Source of the DNA: Aporrectodea caliginosa
Taxonomy: Eukaryota; Annelida; Clitellata; Crassiclitellata; Lumbricidae
NCBI GenBank assembly: GCA_020284085.1
Contig: JACEVL010000056.1
Location: 434,001-498,000 of the forward strand
DNA: 64,000 bases
Direction of reading: 5' to 3'
Positions 10,491-22,794 of the stretch are shown here, piece by piece. Made by a program: the position numbers and the translations under genes. The notes beneath the pieces were generated by a model. That model was not told the origin of the DNA and did not search any database. It saw only the letters and a program-made list of their open reading frames with translations. How positions within the stretch are numbered: position 1 is the first letter of the stretch; every line of letters starts with the position of its first letter.

Positions 10491-10890
10491 TAATCGGCTT
10501 AATAATAATCTGATGACTAGGCAAATACATTAATTTGGGAAACACATTAACCGGCATAAAGGCCGTCTGCGAATCAATAAGGGTTGAATTTATTTCCATT
10601 TTATAAATCAACTACTCGTGCCTAGCCTACGTTGAAGGCGATTCACCCAGGACACGATCTAATTGTGATGAAAATTTTTCTTTCTTGCTCAGCGATCGTC
10701 GTCTGTTTAAACAATCATCTCCCTTGTGGTCAAAATATTATAATATTCGACATTTAATGGCCTAAGTCGTCATAATCGCCAATGGAAACGTATTGTAATT
10801 TTAAAGGCTGGATGATGAGTAACTGAAACGAAACTGAAAATATCTTAGACGCCGGACAGAATCAGTAAATATCAGTCTCGTCTAAGGGTA

Positions 10891-11010
10891 TCCGGACGAT
10901 TGGTCATAGGACGATTGGTCATAGGACGATTGGTCAAAGGTCACATGGGTCATAGGTCCTGTCGGTCAAAGGTCACATGGGTCATAGGTCCGGTCGGTCT
11001 CATCGCCGAT
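10891..11010. repeat. Tandem GGACGATTGGTCATA / GGTCATAGGTC repeats
   Basis: Three copies of AGGACGATTGGTCATA, then alternating GGTCACATGGGTCATAGGTC units that match one another closely. Confidence 0.75.
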
Positions 11011-11800
11011 AGGACTATCATTTAGTGGATCATTTACTGTGAAATGTGTAATACTCAAATACGAACAGTACGTAAAAGTCTGGAATTATCCTAATAAGTT
11101 TCTTGATTGGCACTGATTGTATTTGCTTAAAACGGCAATGTCCTTTATTCCTGCTTCTATTGTACCAATGAAATATTGCTAAAAAACGTTACATCAGTCG
11201 ATGTGCTGCTACTGTGCACCGTGTAGTATCGTTGTGCATGACAAATTCTTGGGCAAGTGAGGTCGAAAACCAAGAAGGCTGTCGGAGCAGACACGGAGGA
11301 AATGAGTTCAGTGAAAGATATTTTTGCCATGGGATCCGTGGCAGAATAGTCGCAAAGAGAGAATTTTCACCGGAAGAGAGTACCAGAGTTTTTTTCGAAA
11401 TGTGACTTTCGTCCCGCCTCACTGCGTCATCGGACCACGAGGCAGTTGATAACTTTGTAGTAGAGAATGTTACCTATCTAGTGGAACGGGTGAAACTTAC
11501 TCTTGTATCATTTGTTCCTATCACCAGGCAAAGCTGATGTATGCAGATATCCACGCTTTATAACTGATGCCACCACAATGCTCAATGAGTATCAATCAAG
11601 AAATCAATCAATCATTACAATGGAACCAAAATCGGTGTCGACAATAAGCGATCATATAACTTAAACCCACATAATAATAAGAAAGATCAACCGACGAGTT
11701 GCACTTCCACTATTTTTTCGGCAGTTTACTGCGGATCTATATTCCGCCCTCAGCTGTAGCCCTACATGGGTGGGCAATTTATAAGAGTCGGTTAACTATG
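11011..11800. other. Intergenic, no supported gene
   Basis: Short open frames near 11189-11422 overlap on both strands and show no motif. AATCAATCAATCA-type repeats lie near 11597-11612. Confidence 0.3.
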
Positions 11801-11820
11801 ATGCCAAAGAACGAACAAAC

Positions 11821-11826
11821 TCTATT
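11821..11826 (-). terminator. Degenerate polyadenylation signal of G2 (AATAGA)
   Basis: At the site where paralogues have AATAAA, G2 has AATAGA on the minus strand (context AGCAAATAGAGTTTGTTCG). This may weaken 3' end formation. Confidence 0.4.
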
Positions 11827-12529
11827 TGCTAGAACATTTCAATCTTAACAGCATGTTACCACGAGCACTGACATGTGTGAAATTATCGTTGCAATTATTT
11901 TATGATTGCCTTTACGGAACAGTAACAGGGTAGCAGCGTGAGAGTATGTCTATGTAAAACTTGAAGTGAGTGAAAATACGAACAAATTAAGGTAGATCAT
12001 GTGAAGGCTACCAGCAGTGCAACAACAAAACATTTCGAAACAGTTAAAGTGCTTATAACTAGACATAAGAATTACAGGCCTAACTAAATTGAACAAAAAG
12101 CAACAGTGTCATAAAAATGCAAAACAAAGTCAGCAGCCCTTGAATATGTCCAGTCCTACAGAAATGTTACTTGGTACATATACCTGATAAATTTCATGAA
12201 TTCGTTGCATGTCATCATACATGTAGATTCAGTGCCCAACATTTCCATTTCATTCGTTGTTCAACTATTTTGGTGAAAGTCAACAACGAAAATATTTAAG
12301 ATAATTCTGGTTTAGACATTCGTTTCTTCGTAGACTCGAAGATGGCGAAAATGTGTTTTTTACAAACCTGATAGTTTTTTCCATTTAGCCTAAGGTTCAT
12401 TCATGTATTTCTAACGATGTTTCTAAAATAATCGCGTGAGATGTTCTATGGTGTAACTGGAATTTGTATGGCTTTTTCAAGTATGGACACCAACATAATT
12501 TTGCAGACTGTGAGCTTTGGAACATGATT

Positions 12530-13870
12530 TCACAAACTTGAGCCAGACACGGAGTGGGTTTTTTCATGACGTCTCAGCCCTGAAGCCAATGAGAAGGTTT
12601 TCTGGCATGCCCGGCAAAGGTATGGTTTCTCTCCGGAATGTGTTCTGCTATGCCCACTTAGATTACTTTTACAATTAGTTTTAAACTCACATAAATGGCA
12701 GTGGTATGGTTTCTCTCCAGTGTGAATTCTTGTATGATTTTTAAGACACCAAGATCGGAAAAACTGTTTTTGACATGTCTGGCATTGGTATGGTTTTTCT
12801 CCAGTATGGGTTCGAACATGATCTCGCAGTTGAGAAGACTGGGAATAACTTTGTTTACATTCTTGACATTGGTATGGTCTCTCTCCAGTATGGATTCTAA
12901 AATGTCTTTGTAAATTCGAAGATGTGGAAAATGTTTTATTACAATCAATGCACAGAAATGGTTTCTCTTCAGCGTGGGTCATTTCATGACTTTTCAGATG
13001 TGAATTGTTTGAGAATGTTTTCTGACATATCCGGCAAAGGTATGGTTTCTCTCCAGTATGTGTTCTCATATGACGCTCTAGGTGATGTTTATACATAGTT
13101 GTAACGTCACATAACTGACACTTGAACTGTTGCAATCCGGTATGAGTTCTGGCATGACGTACGAGATTTGATGAATGGGAAAAACGCTTTTGACATACTT
13201 GGCATTGGTAAGGCGTCTCTCCAGTGTGGATTCTTGCATGACATGTTAGACTGAAACACCGAGAAAAGCGTTTCTGACATATTTGGCATTGGTAAGGTTT
13301 CTCTCCGGTATGAATTCTTGCATGAACTGTTAAAGTTGAAGATAGGGAAAAACCTTTTTGACATATTTGGCATTGGTAAGGCCTATCTCCAGTATGGATT
13401 CTTGCATGAATTGTTAGATGTGAAGAGTGGTAGAAACGTTTTTGACATATTTTACATTGGTAAGATTTCTCTCCAGTATGGGTTCTAATATGGTTCTGTA
13501 GAAAGTGAGAACGAGAAAATATTTGTTTACATACTTCGCACTGAAAAGGTTTCTCTCCAGTATGGGTTCTAGTGTGTCTTCTCAGACTCGAAGAGTATGC
13601 GAATGTTTTCTCACATACCAGGCAAAGGTATGTTTTTTCTCCAGTATGGATCCTCATGTGCTTCTGCAGGTCACAGGTGTACGTAAATATTTCTTTGCAA
13701 AACTCGCATTCGTGGGTCTTTGCTTTGGAATGGCTTTTCATGTTTTTCTGCGTTTGACTATCCAACACAAATGCTTTCTGACATGGCTGGGAACTTTCTA
13801 TCTTTTCTTGTGGTGCATTTTCGACGGAATTTGCTGATGAGAGCTTGGAAACAATGCTTTTCGACATCAT
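12530..13870 (-). CDS. Poly-C2H2 zinc-finger protein G2 (446 aa, 14 fingers)
   Basis: This is an open single-exon frame. The frame is also open to 13921, but the first ATG pair is at 13870, matching the MMSK start of G1 and G8. The leader contains a family-specific stretch (APQEKIESSQ). Fourteen C2H2 fingers follow, beginning HECEFCKEIF and ending with a finger carrying KTFSLASGLRRHEKTH, then SVSGSSL. Finger 8 (CQLCDVTTMYKHHLERH) lacks the usual aromatic core residue. The last seven fingers follow the family pattern: a CEFK/CDV-type finger, KTFS, CNKTFS, KQSYS, KQFF, CEFK, KTFS. It is a predicted DNA-binding nuclear protein without an effector domain. The upstream flank to about 14250 is shared with G1, G5 and G8. 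Confidence 0.85.
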   Translation of the reverse strand: MMSKSIVSKLSSANSVENAPQEKIESSQPCQKAFVLDSQTQKNMKSHSKAKTHECEFCKEIFTYTCDLQKHMRIHTGEKTYLCLVCEKTFAYSSSLRRHTRTHTGEKPFQCEVCKQIFSRSHFLQNHIRTHTGEKSYQCKICQKRFYHSSHLTIHARIHTGDRPYQCQICQKGFSLSSTLTVHARIHTGEKPYQCQICQKRFSRCFSLTCHARIHTGETPYQCQVCQKRFSHSSNLVRHARTHTGLQQFKCQLCDVTTMYKHHLERHMRTHTGEKPYLCRICQKTFSNNSHLKSHEMTHAEEKPFLCIDCNKTFSTSSNLQRHFRIHTGERPYQCQECKQSYSQSSQLRDHVRTHTGEKPYQCQTCQKQFFRSWCLKNHTRIHTGEKPYHCHLCEFKTNCKSNLSGHSRTHSGEKPYLCRACQKTFSLASGLRRHEKTHSVSGSSL

Positions 13871-14570
13871 TAATGAGGCTTTGAATTGTCTGAATGTGTG
13901 CTTTAGCAATGATTTTTGCACAAAGCGAACGTTGAAAACACTGATCCTCTTGTAAATTTCTGTGGACTGAAATTATTGTCCAACCTTTTCCAGTTGCTTG
14001 CCTTTTTGAGAATGAATCTCAATGGGCATTCAGTAGAGATCTGAAATAGTAGATATACTTTTCTTTTGCATTAATTTACTCACATTGTTAATCCAAACAA
14101 AGAATCATAGTCGTAATAAAAAGTCATATCTGGGAGTCTGAATCAGAATTCCGCCAGGTTGATCGCCTAAGATACAACATCAATTTGCAGCGACAATAGC
14201 AACAAACACATTGAACATGAATTTGCAGTACGTATTCCACTATCTAAAATAGTCCTTGGACACTACATGCTTAACTCGTCGGTATGCTACTTGCTGGTCA
14301 TCACCTGAATTAAAACGCCTTAAAATCGTCAGCTTGTTTCAAAGCTGCCCATTATGTTTAGTAGGCTACCATCTTTCAGCGTGGCTGAAGCGAAATTAAA
14401 CCACAAGAGGATGCATGATGGAGAAATTAAAGTTTCCAAAAGATATTGAAGATATTCACAATTCCCAAGCCCTCACATATTAAGGCCACATCCTTAAATC
14501 TCAAAACGCTAAGACTTCCATCTCGTATTACATGCACTGCTTAACGGGATTGATGAGGAGGTGCGGATAG
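13871..14570 (-). other. 5' flank of G2
   Basis: Shared blocks include CTCTTGTAAATTTCTGTGGAC (13948-13968) and GAATTCCGCCAGGTTGATCGCC (14147-14168), which occur upstream of other members. An in-frame extension to 13921 has no ATG. Confidence 0.4.
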
Positions 14571-15180
14571 ATTATAGGCGTAACGTTTTATTGTAACGGT
14601 AGAGTCCGGTCATCATCACCTTTTTAAAAGTGGCGGTGACAGTCACCACCACTTTTTGCCTATCGTTATTTTGGCCTGAAGTAAGTTTCGACGCATGCCA
14701 ATGATTCACGAGGGACTGTTGATTAGCTCTAGGCCTAGGCAATATAATAATATTGTGGTAGTCTCAGTGTCATCTATATACAGATTAACAGTTGTGAAAC
14801 ACAATGTAAACATGCGTTTTGTTATCTGTTGTCGACTGCAAAGTGGCGAATAAATCATTATTATAAGATACAATATCAAGTAGAAAATCACAGTAAATCA
14901 CCAGCTTGGTAAGCTTCTATTTACGGGGAAAAAATCAATCCAGCTTCGATTTCAACACAGGATTCCATTTAGGGAAACAGTTTTTTTTTCATTATCCAGC
15001 TGTCCTTAAAGTGACGGCATGTGCGGTTAGACTTCTTTCATTTCATAATTTGGGACCAATTCCCAGGATTATACTGTATTGCGACGGCAGTGTGCGGTTG
15101 ACACCACTTCTAAGATTGGCACTGACAATCACCACCAATTTTGACTATCATTATTTAGGCCAGTTGTGAAGCAAGTTTCA
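14571..15180. other. Dispersed-repeat stretch upstream of G2
   Basis: Blocks such as AGTCCGGTCATCATCACC, TATCGTTATTTTGG and GGGACTGTTG.TTAGCTCTA recur at 7440, 15590-15660, inverted at 31540-31690 and inverted at 62280-62360. No gene recognised. Confidence 0.35.
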
Positions 15181-15540
15181 ACGTGTATTTTAGCGTCCTA
15201 AATTATCCGCCATTGCATGAGTTTTAGCATTGGTCGTAAACAAGTTGGATTCATGTACGAATTCTTGCAATAGAATCGGATTGATGAAAATAATTTTTCC
15301 TTAATTCGAAGTGGGGCTTGAAAAGAATCTTACTTAAATAGAAGCTGGATTGATGGACATTCTCTTAAATAAAAGTTGCGTTCTGAAAAATAATTCCTGC
15401 TTAAATAGAACCACTGATGAATACGAATTTTTGCGTAATGGAAGCTGGATGATGAAAATGATTCTCGCCAAAGTAGAAGTTGAATTAATGAAAAACAGCA
15501 GTTACAACGGGCGAATAATTTAGGACGCTAAAATACACGT
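15181..15540 (+). mobile_element. 360-bp palindromic-ended element with ~37-bp motif array
   Basis: The ends are inverted repeats over 31-32 bases with one mismatch: ACGTGTATTTTAGCGTCCTA at 15181 and its complement at 15521-15540. The interior is an array of GAAGCTGGAT.GATGAAAA-type units. It has no coding capacity. The structure is like non-autonomous elements with central tandem repeats; the superfamily is not assigned. Confidence 0.7.
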
Positions 15541-15839
15541 TTACCCAATGGCATGCCAATAGTTCACGAAACTACTTTCGGCTATCGTTATTTTGGTTTA
15601 GATAAGTTTGGTTGCATGCCAATGTTTCTAAAGGGACTGTTGTTTAGCTCTATTGTTGTGGTCTCATTGTCGTCAACAGACTAACAGTTGACGGCAACAT
15701 AAAATTATCAAGGTTGTAATATGCGTCGAAATTTTTTATATGAAACAGATATTTACGTAGATATAAATTATTAATATTCGACGATTAATATTAATTGATT
15801 TTTAAACAGTAGAGTGTTTCAAACCTTAATAAGTAGACT

Positions 15840-15930
15840 AGTCTAACTCCCCAATAACAGTGACTACGTCATCATTCTTTGTGTTCATTACGTTAACAAG
15901 GAGTTTAATATATTATAAGAGGTGTCAGAT
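15840..15930 (-). promoter_or_regulatory. Diverged copy of the family upstream block
   Basis: On the minus strand this matches the TATA-like/CRE block at 31005-31111 and 58055-58146. The CRE palindrome and the splice donor seen in those copies are degraded here (minus-strand TGATGACGTAGTCAC instead of TGACGTCA). Confidence 0.35.
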
Positions 15931-16127
15931 TCCCTCTCAATAATTGATGCAGTCGCACAGTAAGAAATCAGAAGTTTACATTGCACTAAACTAACGTAGC
16001 GATTTTATATTGAAATAATTTTTCCAGTATTTAATCTCGACAGAGTTACAGACATTTGTTGCAATTTTTAAAAAAGAGATATGGGATATTAAGACCAGAA
16101 CGTGGGACCAGAACAAAGTGTCGAACT

Positions 16128-16136
16128 TAGGCCCTA
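16128..16136. other. TAGGCCCTA micro-insertion with paralogous empty site
   Basis: On the minus strand ACATTAATAGGGCCTAAGTTCGACAC, against ACATTAATAAGTTCCACAC at 30778-30796. A clean 7-bp difference at TA. Confidence 0.8.
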
Positions 16137-16298
16137 TTAATGTTAAATCATTGTAATTATTTATCACGGTGATATCTTGAAGATAAACATAAACAACGGC
16201 AGAATAGCCAGTTGCCTTAAGTAGTACGAGTTGTCAGAAGAGGCGCCAAACTGACTGAAAGAGATTTCATTATTTATGGTATTGCTAGTGGTATTGCT

Positions 16299-16580
<282 letters not shown>

Positions 16581-16689
16581 ACTACTACTAGTAGCAGTAG
16601 CAGCAGTAGCAGTAGCAACAGCAACAGCAGTAGTTGTAGTTGTAGTAATAATAGCTTGTAGCAGTAGCAGTAACAATAGTTGTTGTTGT

Positions 16690-17158
16690 TGAAGATATTA
16701 CTGTGTAATTCAGGGACATCGTCACGCTGACCTTATTGGTTGGGTACTGTGTGGACTGCGATCTGCCGCTGATTAGGCCTACAATCTAGCATGATAGGAG
16801 AAAGCCAGGATGTCCAGAGCAAGAACATTCACCGTATCTGGAAATAAAATTTAATGTAGGCTGAATAGTTCAGAGTAAAGAGAATGAATATTCTGCCTGT
16901 TGCGCTTCGAGACTCTGTGAAGTCGCGCGTACGTTTAAAAAGATTTCGAAGACTCAGTTGTTTTTGTCATCTTTTTAGCAGCTGCCCGAGCGCATTTGTA
17001 TGCGTTAGGCCTAAGTCACATTTTTTAATTTCACAAATCTACTTATAATATAACAAAAAACAAAAGAAATTGTTCCGCACTATTATATTAAATTCAGAGC
17101 TGCGGTATAAGGGACTGTAGGCCCTAGTTGTTTCTGGTTGTTCCATCAAAGCACGAAG
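16690..17158. other. Intergenic; short repeat-derived open frames
   Basis: No gene recognised. TAGGCCTA at 16774-16781 and 17006-17013, and TAGGCCCTA at 17118-17126. Confidence 0.3.
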
Positions 17159-17160
17159 TA

Positions 17161-18469
17161 GGGGAGACCGGGGCATAATGGGATACCGGGGTATAACGGA
17201 AACATGAATATTATCCGTCTTACTCACTTTTAATTGCTGAAGACGTTATCAATCGGAAGTAAAACATCTATTAAGATGAAGGGCAAAGGCAATTGCGATA
17301 TCGACGAGTCTTGCTAATTTTATGACTAAAAGTAGATTTTCAGGGTGGCCGAAGTAAGGTACGTTGATAATTCAGAACTTTTCTAGAAAAAGCGGAGCTA
17401 TATTAAATTTAGCTTATACGTTGAATATGTAGCATAATATATAAAGTCACATATCCCCATTAGAAATTTTGAGCAAGTTCAGTATATTTTGTCAAAATGG
17501 CGGGCTTACTATATTGGCCAGTTGGGGCATAATGGGATACAGATATCCCATTTTGCCCCATGTTGTGATTCGACAGCTGCTTATTTTTGTGAGGCCCTAT
17601 TTTGCAACAAAAATGTGTTCACTATTAATGCGTAGGAGAGTGAATCATATAGCCTAATAGGCCAGGTGATAGTTTCCAAATTTCAGACGATTTGGATATG
17701 GCAAAGAAAAAGATACAGTTGCTTCGTTCAGACAAAAATCGAAATGAAGTGCTCAGCATGACAAAATAAAAATATCATGAAAAAACAAACAACATTGTCC
17801 CAAGATAGACAAAAGATATCGATCTGCAACAACCTTGAAGATGACGATTATACTAATGATGGTCTTCACTGTTGTGAGGCGTTCTCTGATGAAGGTGGGA
17901 TCAGCTGTCAGATGTGCTTGAAGTGGACACACAACAGTTGTGCTGGTGTCAACTAACATGTTATCAAATTTGTGTATGGCCTCTGCACGTAGCAGCTTCG
18001 AGCACGTTTACTCAAATGGCGGGCTTACTATATTCTGACCTCATAAAAAATGTTAATGATTTTTTAGCTTAAACTTTACTGTTCTGATGCTGTAGTTGAA
18101 ATGCTGCTCATGGTTCATGTTAAACTGTTTGTTGTAATAAGTTCAAAGGTACAGTTTGTCAAGCTATACAGTTTTTATTCTGGCCTATATTCCCTCTTTT
18201 AGGTGATAGGCCTATAATATATCATGGGACATAATGGAAAATGTCATATCCCATTTTACCCCTTATGGTGGGGCATAATGGGATTTTGGAACACAATAGT
18301 AGGATCGCATTATCTTCGGTCTGGGTGATGCCTACGTGGATTAATCTAATCAATGCTGTACAATAGGTCTGCTGGCATAGTCTGAGTACAAGAAAACCCT
18401 GAATTTTTATTAATTATGTGGCGTAAATTTAAAAATGCCTTAAATATCCCATTATGCCCCGGTCTCCCC
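17161..18469 (+). mobile_element. pogo-like DNA transposon A (1309 bp)
   Basis: The inverted ends are GGGGAGACCGGGGCATAATG at 17161 and the complement CATTATGCCCCGGTCTCCCC ending at 18469. Both ends are flanked by TA (17159-17160, 18470-18471), the target duplication of the Tc1/mariner/pogo superfamily. Subterminal repeats of GGGGCATAATGGGATA recur at about 17524 and 18270. On the plus strand near 17860-17955 a Cys-rich tail can be read (FSDEGGISCQMCLKWTHNSC), similar to the PHD-like C-terminus of many pogo-type transposases. The catalytic DDE domain is missing. Confidence 0.7.
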
Positions 18470-18790
18470 TACGCGGTAATATCGGGCGCAAAAGAATGTA
18501 GAACTTTTGATATACGCGAAAGTGTCATTATTTGATTTACGTTGTGTTGTGTTTGAATAAACAGAATCAATCAATCAATCAATCAGAGTGAAGCGAAATA
18601 AAATTTAAACCCAAATATAATACATTCATACAAGAGATGATTATTTTATAGGGGCCTATTCGGGTGACAAACATTTCGACCGTTCACTGCAATTTACTGC
18701 GGATCTATCTTCCACTCTCAGCTGCACATGAATGATACATTTTCTGAGACTCGTTACTGGTTAACTACGACAAATAAAGATCGAACAAAC

Positions 18791-18796
18791 TTTATT
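18791..18796 (-). terminator. Polyadenylation signal of G3
   Basis: AATAAA on the minus strand in the family context AGCAAATAAAGTTTGTTCG, about 750 bases past the G3 stop. Confidence 0.5.
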
Positions 18797-18952
18797 TGCT
18801 AAAACATTTCAACTTTAACAGCATCGTTATCATCAGCACTGACTATGTGTGAAATCATCGTTGCAATTATTTTCTGATTTCATTTACGCAACGCTAACAA
18901 CGTAATAGTACGACTATGTAAAACTAGGATTGTGTGAAAATACGAACAAAGT

Positions 18953-18960
18953 TAGGCCTA
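18953..18960. other. TAGGCCTA micro-insertion at a TA site
   Basis: CAAAGTTAGGCCTACCGTAGATC here against CAAAGCTACAGTAGATC in the G8 3' flank (complement of 60401-60420). Removing GGCCTA restores the alignment. Confidence 0.75.
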
Positions 18961-19452
18961 CCGTAGATCATGTGAAGTAAACCACAAGTGCAATAACAAA
19001 AAGAGTTCGATTGAGTTAAGGTTCTTATAACTAGACATAACAATAATAAACCAACCTAAACTGAACTGGAAGTGCCACAAAAACAAAAGTAGGATCCTTG
19101 AGTTTATCCAGTCCTACAGGAATACTCAGATGTACTGTAGCCTATATAAAAGCTCTTGAATACAAAACTGATACGCATTCATCAATTCATTCCTGCGAAA
19201 CATAGTTTGAGTGTAGCTCAACAGTCGACACTTCCATTTTAATTCTTTGTTAACCAACGTCAACAACGTCAAATATTTCAGATCATTTCTGATTGATACC
19301 TTTGTTTCTTAGTAAACTCGAAGATCGCGAAACTGTTTTAATTACAAACCTGATGGTTTCACTCTATTTAGGGTTCGTTCATGTATTTCTAACAAAGTAG
19401 ATAGACATGTTTCCTGATGTACCTGAAATAATCACGTGAGAATGTTCTCTGC

Positions 19453-19460
19453 TAGGCCTA
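19453..19460. other. TAGGCCTA micro-insertion in the G3 3' UTR
   Basis: GTTCTCTGCTAGGCCTATAACTGG against GTTCTCTGGTATAACTG at 21121-21137 (G4). A 6-bp insertion at TA. Confidence 0.75.
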
Positions 19461-19542
19461 TAACTGGAATTTTTATGGCTTTTCTCAAGAATGGACTCCA
19501 ACATGTGCGGAAAATAAACTTTGGAAAATGATTTTACAAACT

Positions 19543-20416
<874 letters not shown>

Positions 20417-20488
20417 TCAGCTGTTCAAGGATGCTACATGTCTAAGAGTCGTTACTGATTAACAATGACAAATAAATATCGAACAAAC

Positions 20489-20494
20489 TTTATT
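20489..20494 (-). terminator. Polyadenylation signal of G4
   Basis: AATAAA on the minus strand, context ACAAATAAAGTTTGTTCG, about 710 bases past the G4 stop. Confidence 0.5.
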
Positions 20495-20969
20495 TGTTAA
20501 AACATTTAAACATTAACAGCATCGTTGCCATCAGCACTGACGATGTGCGAAATTATCGTTGCAATTACTCTGCGATTGCATTTACGGAAGAGTAACAGCG
20601 TGAGAGTACAACTATGTATACTTGAATTGAGTGAACACACGAACAAAGCTGTTGTGAAGTATACCAGCAGTGCAATAACTAAAACATTTCGATAGAGTTA
20701 ATGTGCTTATAACTAGACATAAGAATTCCTGGCCTAACTAAATTGAACAAAAAGTGTCACAAAAACGCAAAACAAAAGAAGGGTCCTTGAATATGTACAG
20801 ACCTACAGGAACACTCAGCTGTACTCGAGTAAAGTTCATACTTTGAATACAAAGCTGACATGCATGAATTCGTTTGTGCGTATCATAGATTGACTAGCCC
20901 CACAGTCCACTCACATATTTTATTCGTTTTCACCAACAACGTTAAATATTTAGGCAATTTCTGATTGAG

Positions 20970-21013
20970 ACTTTGTTTTTTCGTAGACTCGAAGATCGAG
21001 AAAATGTTTTTTT
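20970..21013 (-). other. Ghost zinc finger in the G4 3' UTR
   Basis: The minus strand reads CKKTFSRSSSLRKN in one frame, about 200 bases beyond the stop codon. A GEKP linker just before it sits in a neighbouring frame. This is the clearest of the decayed fingers seen in the 3' UTRs of the family. Confidence 0.65.
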
Positions 21014-21054
21014 ACACAGCTGATGGTTTTTCTCCAATCTGCATTAAGAACGTG

Positions 21055-21062
21055 TAGGCCTA
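21055..21062. other. TAGGCCTA micro-insertion in the G4 3' UTR
   Basis: CGTGTAGGCCTATTTCTGGCAAAGT against CATGTATTTCTAACAAAGT at 19380-19398 (G3). A 6-bp insertion at TA. Confidence 0.75.
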
Positions 21063-21207
21063 TTTCTGGCAAAGTGCATAAACATGTTTCCTGACGTACC
21101 TGAAATAATCGCACGAGAATGTTCTCTGGTATAACTGAAATGTGTACGGTTTTTCAAAGTAGGATTTACAACATAATTTCGCAGACTGTAAACTTTGGAA
21201 AATGATT

Positions 21208-22494
21208 TTACAAACTTGAGCCAGACACGGGGTGAGTTTTTTTATGAAGTCTCAGAACTGAAGAGCACGAAAAGGTTTTCTGACATATCTGGCAAAGATA
21301 TGGTTTCTCTCCAGTATGCGTTCTCATGTGCACATTTAGATCACTTTTCCGATTGGTTTTAAGCTCACATAATTGGCAGTGGTATGGTTTCTCTCCAGTA
21401 TGAATTCTTGCATGTCGTTTAAGACTACGAGTTTGGATAAACCGTTTTTGACATGTCTGGCACTGGTATGGTTTTTCTCCAGAATGGGTTCGAACATGGT
21501 CTCGCAGGTGAGAATATTGGGAATAACTTTGTTTACATACTTGACATTGGTATGGTCTCTCGCCAGTATGGATTCTAACATGTCTTTGCAAATTCGAAGA
21601 TCTGGGAAATGTTTTTTTACAAAAAATACACAGAAATGGTTTCTCTTGAGAATGGGTTTTTTCATGACTTTTTAGATGTGAATTGTTCGAGAATGTTTTC
21701 TGGCATATCCGGCAAAGGTATGGTTTCTCTCCAGTATGTGTTCCCATATGACGCTTTAGGTGATCTTTATACTTAATTTTAACGTCACATAACTGGCACC
21801 TGTACGGTTCTACTCCGGTATGAGTTCTGGCATGATTTGGTGATTGGGAAAAACCCTTTTGACAAACTTGGCATTGGCAAGGCGTCTCTCCAGGGTGGAT
21901 TCTTGTATGACGCGCTAGATTGGAATGCTGAGAAAAGCGTTTCTGACATATTTGGCATTGGTAAGATTTCTCTCCGGTATGAATTCTTGCATGGCTTTTG
22001 AGATGAGAAGATTGAATAAACCGTTTTTGGCATATATGGCACTGGTATGGTTTTTCTCCAGAATGGGTTCGAACATGGTTTCGTAGGTGAGAAGATTTCG
22101 AATAGCTCTGTTTACATATCTGACAATGGTATGGTTTCTCTCCGGTATGAATTGTTGCATGGCTTTTGAGATGAGAAGATTGAATAAACCGTTTTTGGCA
22201 TGTCTGGCACTGGTATGGTCTCTCTTCAGTATGGATTGTAACATGTCTTTGTAAATTCGAAGATCTTGAAAATGTTTTCTTACAAACAATACACAGATAT
22301 GGTTTCTCTTCAGAGTGGGTCATTTCATGACTTTCAGACCTGAAATGTTCGAGAATGTTTTCTGACATACCCGGCAAAGGTATGATTTCTCTCCAGTATG
22401 TTTTCACATAAGACGCTTTAGGTGATCTTTTACTTAGTTTTAAGGTCACATAACTGGCACTTGTAAGGTTCCACCACGGTATGAGTTCTGGCAT
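21208..22494 (-). CDS. Poly-C2H2 zinc-finger gene G4, 5'-damaged (428-aa frame)
   Basis: Thirteen C2H2 fingers are in frame, from CIVCKKTFSRSSNLQRH to CQKTFSCSSVLRLH, ending SVSGSSL. One finger (CQVCQKGFSQSPN..H) has lost residues. The first ~52 residues of the frame are not finger or leader sequence: they are upstream finger DNA read out of frame. A 1-bp loss near 22425 and another shift near 22335 cause this. Upstream fingers continue out of frame to about 22540. Then the sequence jumps to the family 5' leader (AACACTGAACCTCTTGTAAG at 22582-22601), so the MMSK leader and first fingers are deleted. It is probably a pseudogene or a truncated protein if an internal ATG is used. Confidence 0.65.
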   Translation of the reverse strand: MPELIPWWNLTSASYVTLKLSKRSPKASYVKTYWREIIPLPGMSENILEHFRSESHEMTHSEEKPYLCIVCKKTFSRSSNLQRHVTIHTEERPYQCQTCQKRFIQSSHLKSHATIHTGEKPYHCQICKQSYSKSSHLRNHVRTHSGEKPYQCHICQKRFIQSSHLKSHARIHTGEKSYQCQICQKRFSQHSNLARHTRIHPGETPCQCQVCQKGFSQSPNHARTHTGVEPYRCQLCDVKIKYKDHLKRHMGTHTGEKPYLCRICQKTFSNNSHLKSHEKTHSQEKPFLCIFCKKTFPRSSNLQRHVRIHTGERPYQCQVCKQSYSQYSHLRDHVRTHSGEKPYQCQTCQKRFIQTRSLKRHARIHTGEKPYHCQLCELKTNRKSDLNVHMRTHTGEKPYLCQICQKTFSCSSVLRLHKKTHPVSGSSL

Positions 22495-22794
22495 GACGTA
22501 CTACATTTGGTGATTGGGAAAAACGCTTTTGACATACTTTGTTTCAGATATAATGTTTCCAAAAGCCAGCTCTGAAAACAGCCAGCGCTGAAAACACTGA
22601 ACCTCTTGTAAGTTTCTGTGGACGGATATAAATTATTATCCAGCCTCGCAAGTTGCTTACGTCTTTCAGAATGAATCTCACTAAGCATTCAATAGAAATC
22701 AGAAACTGTACTTTTACATTTGTCTTGCATTTATTTATTTATGTTATTAACATAAAAAGCACCATAGGCGAAATACAAAAGACATAATATGAGA

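Noticed and set aside
13871..13921. N-terminal extension of G2 (QKSLLKHTFRQFKASL)
   Set aside because: It is open but lacks an ATG; paralogues start at the MMSK pair, and G1 has a stop in the corresponding upstream frame.
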